This document shows, piece by piece, positions 57,260 to 64,000 of a stretch of DNA of 64,000 bases. The position numbers and the translations under genes are program-made. The notes below the pieces were generated by a model that did not search any database, was not told the origin of the DNA, and saw nothing but the letters and a program-made list of their open reading frames with translations. This DNA is from Piscinibacter defluvii (GTDB lineage: Bacteria; Pseudomonadota; Gammaproteobacteria; Burkholderiales; Burkholderiaceae_C). The stretch is taken from NCBI RefSeq assembly GCF_004011805.1, contig NZ_RCHJ01000003.1:310001-374000 (forward strand), given 5' to 3'. How positions within the stretch are numbered: position 1 is the first letter of the stretch; each line of letters begins with the position of its first letter.

Positions 57260-60200
57260 ATGTGGATGACCCGCGTGGCGATCGCCAACCCGGTGTTCGC
57301 GACCATGCTCATGGTGGCACTGTGCGTGCTGGGCCTGTTCTCGTACGCGCGCCTGGGCGTGGAGCAGATGCCCGACGTGGCACCGCCGGTGGCCTTCGTC
57401 GAGGTCGCCTGGCCCGGGGCCTCGCCGGAGGCCGTCGAGCGCGAGCTGACGCGCAAGATCGAGGAGTCGGTGAACAGCATCGCCGGCGTCAAGCGCATCA
57501 GCTCGCGCAGCTTCGAGGGGCGCAGCCAGACCAATGTCGAGTTCACGCTCGACGCCGACATGGGCCGCGCGATGCAGGAGGTGCGCGACCGCATCGCGGT
57601 GGTGCAGGCCGCCTTCCCGACCGACGTGCGGCCGCCGCGTGTGGCGCGCTACGACAACGACAACAGCCAGCCGGTGGTGGTCAGCGCGCTGCTCTCGCCG
57701 ACCCGCAGCGCACGCGAACTGTCGATCCTGGCCGAGCAGGTGGTGGCGCGGCGGCTGCAGCGCGTGCAGGGCGTGGCCAGCGTGGAAGTCACCGGCCTGG
57801 CCCGGCGCGAGCTGCGCATCGACCTCGAGCCCGAGCGCCTGCGCGCCTACGCCATCACGCCGGCGCAGCTCGCCGCGGCGCTGCGCGAGGCGCATGCCGA
57901 CCAGCCGGTCGGCCTGCTGTCGGACGCGGCGCAGGACACGCTGCTGCGGGTCGAGGGCCGCCTGGCCGACCCGCGCGGCTTCGCCGAGCTGGTGGTGGCG
58001 CAGCGCAACGGCCTGCCGCTGCGGCTCGGCGACCTGGGCACGCTGGTCGAGCGCGAACGCGAGCCCGACAGCCTGGCGCGCCTGAACGGCCAGCGCGCGG
58101 TGAACTTCAACGTCTTCAAGCAGCAGGACGCCAACGCCGTGGCCACCGGCGAGGCGGTCAAGGAGGCGCTCGACGAGCTGCGCCAGGGCCTGCCGCCCGA
58201 CGTCGAGCTGCACCTCGTGCAGGCCAACAGCGACTTCGTGAAGGCCTCGCTGACCGGCCTGCAGCACACGCTGATCGAGGGCGCGCTGCTGACGGTCGCG
58301 ATCGTGTTCCTGTTCCTGCATTCCTGGCGCAGCACGGTGATCACCGGGCTGACCCTGCCGATCTCGGTGATCGCCAGCTTCATCGCCGTGCAGGCCTTCG
58401 GCTACACGCTCAACTTCATGACGATGATGGCGCTGTCGCTGTGCATCGGGCTGCTGATCGACGATGCGATCGTGGTGCGCGAGAACATCGTGCGCCACCT
58501 CGGCCTGGGCAAGAGCCACCGCCAGGCGGCGCAGGACGGCACCGACGAGATCGGCCTGGCGGTGCTCGCCACCACCTTCGCGATCTGCGCGGTGTTCGTG
58601 CCGGTGGCCTTCATGGGCGGCATCGTGGGGCGTTTCTTCCAGCCCTTCGGCATCACCGTGGCGGTGGCGGTGCTGGTGTCGCTCGTCGTCAGCTTCACGC
58701 TCGACCCGATGCTCTCGAGCGTCTGGCGCGATCCGCCCGGCGCCGCATGGCGCACGCGGCCGTGGCTCGGCGCGCCGCTGCGTGCCGTCGACCGCGCCAT
58801 GGACGCGCTGCACGCCGGCTACGCGCGGCTGATCCGCTGGGTGTTCGCCACGCGCCACCGCAACCGGCTGCTCGTGCTCGGCGGCGGGCTTGCCAGCTTC
58901 GTCGGCGCGCTGGCGCTCGCGCCGCTGGTGGGCACCGAGTTCATCCCGCAGGCCGACCAGGGCTTCACGCAGCTGGCGATCCGCATGACGGTGGGCTCGA
59001 GCCTGGCGCGCAGCGACGCCAAGGTGCGCCAGGTGGAGCAGATCGTCGCCGGCTTCCCCGAGGTGAAGAGCGTCTCCACCAACGTGGGCGGCAGCGGCAC
59101 CGGGCTGGCGGTCGGGCGCAGCCAGGCGACGCTGAACATCGCCCTGGTGCCGCGGCGCGAGCGGCAGCGCTCGCAGAAGGAGGTGGAGGATGCGATCCGC
59201 GCGGCGATCGCCGGCATCCCGGGCATCGAGGTGTCGGTCGGCTTCGACCGGCCGATCTACGTGGCGATCCTCGGCAGCGACCCGGACGGGCTGGCCCGCA
59301 TCGCCAGCGAGTTCGCCGAGAAGGTGAAGCAGATTCCCGGCATCGCCGACGTGGAGCTTTCGGTCAAACCCGGCCTGCCGGCCTACGCGGTGCGATTGAA
59401 GCCCGACGCGGTGCGCGAGCTCGGCCTGACTGCCCCGCAGCTGGCGGCGAGCCTGCGCACCTACGTGAACGGCGAGGCGGCCACCACCTGGACCACGCCC
59501 GACGGCGAGCAGGTCGAGGTGATGCTGCGCCTGCCCGAGGCGCAGCGCGAGCGCGTCGCGCAGATGGGCAAGCTGCCGGTGGCCTTCGCGCGCGACGGCA
59601 GCGCGATCCCGCTCGACGCGGTGGCCGACATCGTGCCGGTGCGCAACCCGGAGGTGATCCGGCGCCAGGACCTGCAGCGCCGCGAGGCGATCTTCGCCGG
59701 CGCGCAGGGACGGCCGGCCGGCGACGTCGGCGCCGACGTGCAGAAGCTGGTGAAGGCGACGACCCTGCCGCCCGGGTACCGCTTCGACGTGGGCGGCGCC
59801 ACGCGCGAGCAGCAGGAGGCCTTCGGCGCGATGCTCGGCGCGATGCTGCTGGCGGTGATCTTCATCTACATCGTGCTGGCCAGCCAGTTCGCCAGCTTCG
59901 TGCAGCCGCTGGCCATCATGGCCTCGCTGCCGCTGGCGCTGATCGGCGTGATGCTCGCGCTGCTGGCCTGGCGCAGCACGCTGAACGTGTTCTCGATGAT
60001 CGGCCTGGTGATGCTGATGGGCCTGGTGACGAAGAACGCGATCCTGCTGGTCGACTTCGCCAACCGCGCGCTGCGTGCCGGCGCGAGCGTGCCCGAGGCG
60101 CTGCTGCAGGCCGGCCAGACCCGACTGCGCCCGATCGTGATGACCACCGCGGCGATGGTCTTCGGCATGCTGCCGCTCGCGCTGGCGCTGAACGACGGCG

Positions 60201-60358
60201 GCGAGCTGCAGGCGCCGATGGGCCGCGCCATCATCGGCGGCGTGCTGACCTCGACGCTGCTGACGCTGCTGGTGGTGCCGGTGGCCTGGAGCTACCTGGC
60301 TGGCCGGCCGCACCGCACTGCGGCAGCTGCGCACGCCATCCCCCAGATCGCTCCCTAA
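57260..60358 (+). CDS. RND efflux pump, inner-membrane transporter (HAE1 family)
   Basis: A 1032-residue proton-driven exporter with twelve spans and two large periplasmic loops. The proton-relay aspartates are in [13 protein letters not shown] and the relay lysine in [18 protein letters not shown]. Starts [19 protein letters not shown]. The protein is of normal length and belongs to the multidrug (AcrB/MexB-like) rather than the heavy-metal branch, judging from these motifs. Paired with the adaptor; the outer-membrane partner must come from elsewhere. Confidence 0.95.
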   Translation: MWMTRVAIANPVFATMLMVALCVLGLFSYARLGVEQMPDVAPPVAFVEVAWPGASPEAVERELTRKIEESVNSIAGVKRISSRSFEGRSQTNVEFTLDADMGRAMQEVRDRIAVVQAAFPTDVRPPRVARYDNDNSQPVVVSALLSPTRSARELSILAEQVVARRLQRVQGVASVEVTGLARRELRIDLEPERLRAYAITPAQLAAALREAHADQPVGLLSDAAQDTLLRVEGRLADPRGFAELVVAQRNGLPLRLGDLGTLVEREREPDSLARLNGQRAVNFNVFKQQDANAVATGEAVKEALDELRQGLPPDVELHLVQANSDFVKASLTGLQHTLIEGALLTVAIVFLFLHSWRSTVITGLTLPISVIASFIAVQAFGYTLNFMTMMALSLCIGLLIDDAIVVRENIVRHLGLGKSHRQAAQDGTDEIGLAVLATTFAICAVFVPVAFMGGIVGRFFQPFGITVAVAVLVSLVVSFTLDPMLSSVWRDPPGAAWRTRPWLGAPLRAVDRAMDALHAGYARLIRWVFATRHRNRLLVLGGGLASFVGALALAPLVGTEFIPQADQGFTQLAIRMTVGSSLARSDAKVRQVEQIVAGFPEVKSVSTNVGGSGTGLAVGRSQATLNIALVPRRERQRSQKEVEDAIRAAIAGIPGIEVSVGFDRPIYVAILGSDPDGLARIASEFAEKVKQIPGIADVELSVKPGLPAYAVRLKPDAVRELGLTAPQLAASLRTYVNGEAATTWTTPDGEQVEVMLRLPEAQRERVAQMGKLPVAFARDGSAIPLDAVADIVPVRNPEVIRRQDLQRREAIFAGAQGRPAGDVGADVQKLVKATTLPPGYRFDVGGATREQQEAFGAMLGAMLLAVIFIYIVLASQFASFVQPLAIMASLPLALIGVMLALLAWRSTLNVFSMIGLVMLMGLVTKNAILLVDFANRALRAGASVPEALLQAGQTRLRPIVMTTAAMVFGMLPLALALNDGGELQAPMGRAIIGGVLTSTLLTLLVVPVAWSYLAGRPHRTAAAAHAIPQIAP

Positions 60359-60510
60359 GTCGGCTGCCGGCCTGGGGAGCCGGCGCTGGAGTCCGATTCC
60401 TAACCTCTCGTCCGAGTGCTTCGACGTTTCCGGCATCGCAAGGCGGCCGGGCGGGGCGCCTCGGGACCGCGTGACGGCCCGGATCGTCAACCTGGAAAGA
60501 GGACCACACC

Positions 60511-60981
60511 ATGGGCATCGGAATCAAGTCTCTCGTCGTCGCTTCGGCGATCTCGCTCTTCGCGCCGCTGGCCAGCGCCGGCTCGGCCGTGCTGACGCTG
60601 ACGCGCACCACGCTGACCAACGTGTCGGACGCGGCGGGCCTGTGGCAGCACCAGGCCGGCGACATCTTCAAGGGCGGCGTCAAGGTCGGGCAGTACGCGC
60701 TGCACCGGCGCGTCACCACCGGCGGCACCACGGCGCCGCTGAACACCGCGATGACCACCCTGACGCTGTTCTTCGCCACCGCGGCGGGCAGCGCGCCGCA
60801 GAACATCACGCTGCAAGGCGCGCACGACTTCGGCCCGGGCAACTTCCGCGGCAGCGTGAGCGGCGCGTCGAACCGCTTCAGCTGGATCCAGGGCGCCGAC
60901 GCCACCTACGCGTCGCTCTCGGGCGGCAACCTGAGCCTGGCGATCTCCTGGACCGGCGCGTCGCAGCTGACCCTGCCCTGA
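60511..60981 (+). CDS. Secreted protein of unknown function
   Basis: A 156-residue protein with a clear signal peptide (MGIGIKSLVVASAISLFAPLASA, cut after ASA) and a mature part rich in Thr, Ser, Gly and alternating hydrophobics (beta-barrel-like), containing FGPGNFRGSVSGASNRFSWIQGADATY. No cysteine. It might have an allene-oxide-cyclase/dirigent-like barrel, but that is a guess. AGAGGA lies before the ATG. The gap of about 150 bases upstream holds only a GCCGGC hairpin (60366-60384). The next gene begins 13 bases later. Confidence 0.75.
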   Translation: MGIGIKSLVVASAISLFAPLASAGSAVLTLTRTTLTNVSDAAGLWQHQAGDIFKGGVKVGQYALHRRVTTGGTTAPLNTAMTTLTLFFATAAGSAPQNITLQGAHDFGPGNFRGSVSGASNRFSWIQGADATYASLSGGNLSLAISWTGASQLTLP

Positions 60982-60994
60982 GCGAGGCCCGCCG

Positions 60995-61801
60995 GTGCGC
61001 TGCGCCCATCGCCCCGTGGTGGCCCTTGCACTCGCCGGCGCGTTGCTGGCGGGCCTGTGGCTGGCCCGCGCGCCGGAGGCCGAACCGGTGCCGGCGCAAG
61101 CCGCTGCGCCGATGCAGCCGGCGCTGCCGAACCTGCGCCTCGCGGTCGAGGAACTGGCGCGGCGCCAAGGCGTGCAGCTCGTGATGGCCGATGCGGTGGC
61201 GGCGGACCTGCTCGCGATGCCGGCGCCGGCCGGCAGCCCGGACGCGGCGTCGCCCGAGGCCAGTCTGCGGCGCTGGCTGAACGGCTTCGAGCTGGTGCTG
61301 CACTACGGCGGCGACGACGGCACCGGTCGTGCACGCCTGAAGGCGGCCTGGGTGTTCCCGCTCGGCAAGGCCGGGGTGCTGCAGGCGGTCGCCGAGCCGC
61401 TCCGGCGCCCGGCACCGACAGCCGCCGACCGCCAGGCCCCGACCATCGCTGCTGCGCCCGCCGCGGTGTTGGCGGCTGCCGCAGCGAGTGGCCTGCACGA
61501 CGCCGACGAGGCCGGCCGCCTGCAGGCGCTGCAGCGCGTGCGGCAGGGCGAGCTGGCGGCGAGCCTGCACGAACTGGGTGGCCTGGTGACCGGCGATGCC
61601 TCCGAGGCGGTCCGCATCGACGCGCTGGATGCCTACGTCATGCATCCGGAGGCCGGCGACGCCGACGTTCAAACCCTGCTCGAGCAGGCGAGCCGGGCCG
61701 GCGCCGGCCTGCTCGCCGAACACGCCCGGGCGCTGCGCGAATCGCGTGCTGCGCCCGCCGCGCCGCTGGCCGTGCCCGACCCGATCGAGCCCGGTCTCTG
61801 A
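60995..61801 (+). CDS. Exported protein with an STN-like (secretin/TonB short) N-terminal domain
   Basis: A 268-residue protein starting at GTG (read MRCAHRPVVALALAGALLAGLWLA, signal anchor or signal peptide). Residues 45-105 (LRLAVEELARRQGVQLVMADAVAADLLAMPAPAG, then SLRRWLNGFELVLHYG) resemble an STN domain, the short domain of secretins and TonB receptors. The C-terminal half is helical and Ala-rich, perhaps HEAT-like. It follows the secreted protein by 13 bases and probably shares its transcript. Function unknown. Confidence 0.65.
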   Translation: MRCAHRPVVALALAGALLAGLWLARAPEAEPVPAQAAAPMQPALPNLRLAVEELARRQGVQLVMADAVAADLLAMPAPAGSPDAASPEASLRRWLNGFELVLHYGGDDGTGRARLKAAWVFPLGKAGVLQAVAEPLRRPAPTAADRQAPTIAAAPAAVLAAAAASGLHDADEAGRLQALQRVRQGELAASLHELGGLVTGDASEAVRIDALDAYVMHPEAGDADVQTLLEQASRAGAGLLAEHARALRESRAAPAAPLAVPDPIEPGL

Positions 61802-61814
61802 TCGGCCGCGGCGT

Positions 61815-62837
61815 TCAGGTGCTGGCGCGCGGCACCAGCTCGTAGCCCAGGTCGACGACCGGCGCCGGCACCGGCTCGCCGCGCATCAGCGCGAGCAGCA
61901 TGCGCGCCGCGGCCGCACCGACCTCGGCGCGCGGCGTGCGCACGGTGGTCAGCGGCGGCAGCATCTGGTCGCTGCCGGTCAGGTCGTTGAAGCCGGCCAC
62001 CGCGATGCGCTCGGGCACCCGGATGCCCAGCCGCAGCGCCGCCAGCAGCGCGCCCTGGGCCAGGTCGTCGTTGCAGAAGAACACCGCGTCCACCGCCGGC
62101 GTCTGCCCGGCGATCTGCTCGAGCATGGTGCCGCCGAGTGCAAGCGAGGAGGGCGCCGGGTTGAGCCACTCGAGCGTCGGCGCATACAGCCCGGCCTCGC
62201 GCATCACCCGGCGCCAGCCCTCCAGGCGCTGCATGGTGCGCGGGTCGAGCTGTGCGGCGGCGAAGGCGATGCGGCGCCGGCCCCGCGCGAGCAGGTGGCG
62301 CGTCATCGCCGCGCCGGCGTCGGCCTGCGAGAAGCCGACGCTGTAGACGCCCGCGGCCGAGGAGGTCTCCATCAGGTGCACGCAGGGCACGCCGCTGCCG
62401 GCGATCAGCGCGCGGGTGGCGTCGCTGCGGTCGAAGCCCGTCACCAGCAGGCCGGCCGGGCGGTGCTGCAGCTGCTCGCGCAGCAGCTGTTCCTCCTCGG
62501 CGGCGTCGTAGTGGGTCACGCCGATCAGGGTCTGGTAGCCGGCCGGGCGCAGCGTGTGCTGCACCGCCTCCATCAGGTCGACGAACAACGCGTTGGACAG
62601 CATCGGGATCAGCAGTGCCACATGCGTGCTGTGGCGCGAGGCGAGGGCGCGGGCGGCCGGGTCGGGCACGTAGCCGAGCCGCTGGGCCGCGGCCTGTACA
62701 CGCGCCACCAGCTCCGGGTCGACCGCGCGTTCGCCACGCAGCGCGCGCGACACGGTGATCGGGCTGACGCCGGCGGCCTGGGCCACGTCGGCCAGGGTGA
62801 CGCGGCCGGTGGCGCGATGACGGGGTGGCGGTGGCAT
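61815..62837 (-). CDS. LacI-family repressor, probably gluconate-responsive (GntR-like)
   Basis: A 340-residue repressor. The helix-turn-helix is VTLADVAQAAGVSPITVSRALRGERAVDPELVARVQAAAQRLGYVPDPAARALAS; a periplasmic-binding-protein-like effector domain follows (HVALLIPMLSNALFVDLMEAVQ). ATG 62837 is the family-like start, the frame being open to 62891. It is divergent from gluconokinase, and two matching palindromes lie in the shared promoter region. Gluconate as effector is inferred from the neighbour. Confidence 0.88.
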   Translation of the reverse strand: MPPPPRHRATGRVTLADVAQAAGVSPITVSRALRGERAVDPELVARVQAAAQRLGYVPDPAARALASRHSTHVALLIPMLSNALFVDLMEAVQHTLRPAGYQTLIGVTHYDAAEEEQLLREQLQHRPAGLLVTGFDRSDATRALIAGSGVPCVHLMETSSAAGVYSVGFSQADAGAAMTRHLLARGRRRIAFAAAQLDPRTMQRLEGWRRVMREAGLYAPTLEWLNPAPSSLALGGTMLEQIAGQTPAVDAVFFCNDDLAQGALLAALRLGIRVPERIAVAGFNDLTGSDQMLPPLTTVRTPRAEVGAAAARMLLALMRGEPVPAPVVDLGYELVPRAST

Positions 62838-62875
62838 AGGGTAAGTACGGATCAGGTTCGGCGGGCTGTCGACTA

Positions 62876-62889
62876 GGATAGCGCTATCC
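62876..62889. promoter_or_regulatory. Operator 1 for the LacI-type repressor
   Basis: GGATAGCGCTATCC is a perfect 14-base palindrome 39 bases upstream of the repressor gene start, with the central CG typical of LacI-family operators. Confidence 0.75.
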
Positions 62890-62983
62890 AAAGACGGACA
62901 ACAACTCGACTGTAGCGCAGACGCACCGCGAGGTGCACAGGTGCGGTGGGCGGGCGGTTCTCCGTCAATTCTTTACCTCAACC

Positions 62984-62997
62984 GGATAGCGCTGTCC
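62984..62997. promoter_or_regulatory. Operator 2 for the LacI-type repressor, touching the gntK start
   Basis: GGATAGCGCTGTCC differs from operator 1 by one base. Centres are 108 bp apart. It ends one base before the gluconokinase ATG at 62999, where a ribosome binding site would normally be. Confidence 0.72.
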
Positions 62998-62998
62998 A

Positions 62999-63505
62999 AT
63001 GAAACAGGCGATCGTGATCATGGGCGTGGCGGGCTGCGGCAAGTCCAGCCTCGGCGCCGCGCTGGCCCGGGCCCTGGGCCTGCCGCTGGTGGAGGGTGAC
63101 GACTTCCACAGCCCGGCCAGCCGCGACAAGATGAGCCGCGGCATCGCACTGACCGATGCCGACCGTGCCGGCTGGCTCGACACGCTGGGCGGCCAGCTGC
63201 GCGCCCACCCGGCCGGCCTGGTGCTGACTTGCTCGGCGCTCAAGCGCGCCTACCGGGACCGACTGCGCAGCGCCGAGCCCGGACTGCGCTTCGCCTTCCT
63301 CGAGCTCGACCGCGCGGCCGCGCTGCAGCGCGTGGCGGCGCGCGCGGCCTCGCACTTCTTCTCCGCGAGCCTGGTGGACAGCCAGTTCGCGACGCTCGAA
63401 TCGCCGGTCGGCGAGCCCGGCGTGCTGCGCCTGGACGCGCTGCAGCCGCTCGACGTGCTGTGCGCGGCCACGGCCGCCTGGCTGCAACAGGAGGACGCGC
63501 GATGA
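62999..63505 (+). CDS. gntK: Gluconokinase
   Basis: A 168-residue P-loop kinase that phosphorylates gluconate to 6-phosphogluconate. Walker A is MGVAGCGKSSLGAALA; GDDFHSPASRDKMSRGIALTDADRAGWL and LTCSALKRAYRDRLR are gluconokinase signatures. The operator abuts the ATG, so there is no Shine-Dalgarno at normal distance; an internal ATG (63020) would remove the first beta strand and is unlikely. Overlaps the TRAP gene by four bases. Confidence 0.95.
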   Translation: MKQAIVIMGVAGCGKSSLGAALARALGLPLVEGDDFHSPASRDKMSRGIALTDADRAGWLDTLGGQLRAHPAGLVLTCSALKRAYRDRLRSAEPGLRFAFLELDRAAALQRVAARAASHFFSASLVDSQFATLESPVGEPGVLRLDALQPLDVLCAATAAWLQQEDAR

Positions 63506-64000
63506 ACCTGCCCCTGGCCTCCGGCCGCTTCCAGCGCTTCACCCATGCCGCCATGGCCGCCTGCCTGGGCGTGATGGCGCTGGCGGTGTTCGTCAACGTG
63601 GTGCTGCGCTACGGCTTCGGCAGCGGCATCCCGGCCAGCGAGGAGCTGTCGCGCCTGCTGTTCGTCTGGATGGTGTTCCTCGGCGCCACCGCCGCCTACC
63701 CGGCCGGCGAGCACATGGCCTTCACCAGCCTGGTCGGGCTGCTGAAGACCCGCCCCGCGGCGCTGGCGGCGATGACCGCGCTGATCCGGCTGCTGGTCAT
63801 CCTGGCCTGCGTGCTGGTGGGCTGGGGCGCCTGGCAGCAGGTGATCGTGGGCCTCGGCAGCCACTCGGTGGTGCTCGGCTACCCGACCGCCTTGCTGCCG
63901 CTGCCGGCGCTGCTGGCCTGTTCCGCGATCGGCGTGATGGCGCTGGTCGAACTCATCCGGCGCGAACCGCTCGACCTCGGGCACGCGCATGACGTGGAGT
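63502..64000 (+). CDS. TRAP transporter small permease (DctQ type), cut by the right window edge
   Basis: About 166 residues are visible, beginning MNLPLASGRFQRFTHAAMAACLG. Four spans of the DctQ domain can be seen, with the blocks NVVLRYGFGSGIPASEELSRLLFVWMVFLGA and VVLGYPTALLPLPALLA. With gluconokinase and the repressor it probably serves gluconate or another sugar-acid uptake; the large permease and binding protein should lie beyond the edge. Confidence 0.9.
   Translation, partial: MNLPLASGRFQRFTHAAMAACLGVMALAVFVNVVLRYGFGSGIPASEELSRLLFVWMVFLGATAAYPAGEHMAFTSLVGLLKTRPAALAAMTALIRLLVILACVLVGWGAWQQVIVGLGSHSVVLGYPTALLPLPALLACSAIGVMALVELIRREPLDLGHAHDVE

Noticed and set aside
57074-60490. A 1138-codon minus-strand frame opposite the RND pump
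   Set aside because: The sense frame is a full-length RND transporter with all proton-relay residues; the antisense product is composition noise.

Overview
ORGANISM. The window is uniformly GC-rich, with strong G/C in third codon positions, and reads as a chromosomal segment of a betaproteobacterium of the order Burkholderiales, close to the Rubrivivax/Leptothrix/Methylibium type. The supporting signs are an intracellular PHB depolymerase with a cysteine nucleophile, the gene order iscRSUA-hscBA-fdx, the order rpsO-pnp-quinone oxidoreductase-tpiA-secG-tRNALeu-nuoA-N, and a C/G-rich dispersed repeat typical of this order. I found no rRNA, transposase, phage gene or CRISPR array. Genus assignment is inference.

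LAYOUT. 1-5333: phaZ (cut by the left edge), an aspartate/aromatic aminotransferase, uvrB and a low-molecular-weight phosphatase. 5356-10825: complete iron-sulfur cluster (isc) operon behind two IscR-type palindromes, with an intrinsic-terminator-like hairpin inside the operon between iscA and hscB. 10843-15265 (minus strand): nitrate-type ABC transporter nrtA-nrtB-nrtD, preceded by an ANTAR-type leader RNA (two A1/G4 hexaloop hairpins and a U8 terminator), then the antiterminator gene nasT and a small winged-helix gene. 15351-20367: a LuxR-type regulator, two lux-box-like sites, an orphan 126-aa protein, a 54-aa double-glycine peptide precursor whose predicted product is only eight residues, an HlyD-like adaptor and a C39-peptidase ABC exporter. 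20385-28870: tsaD, an Hsp20, a periplasmic binding protein/aminotransferase pair, rpsO, pnp, quinone oxidoreductase and tpiA. 28905-44160: secG, tRNA-Leu(GAG) and all fourteen nuo genes. 44175-53783: housekeeping and metabolic genes (Nudix, DUF1178, FAD oxidase, DUF2069, YihY, GGDEF, DUF962, hydrolase, metY, CBS, aroC). 53841-64000: a chemoreceptor with a sigma-28-like promoter, an RND efflux pair, two secreted unknowns, and a LacI-type regulator divergent from gluconokinase and a TRAP permease (cut by the right edge).

HOW THE PARTS WORK TOGETHER. The most interesting unit is 15351-20367. LuxR-like protein, lux-box, short GG-leader gene, adaptor and processing exporter lie in a row, so acyl-homoserine-lactone-type sensing, or sensing of another ligand, appears to control secretion of a processed octapeptide. 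No luxI is present in the window. The second notable unit is 14002-14879, where NasT probably releases transcription termination in the leader of the transporter it sits next to. Several genes (tsaD, DUF1178, yihY, aroC) have a -10-like hexamer 6-7 bases before the ATG and no ribosome binding site, suggesting leaderless mRNAs. No gap between genes exceeds 300 bases.
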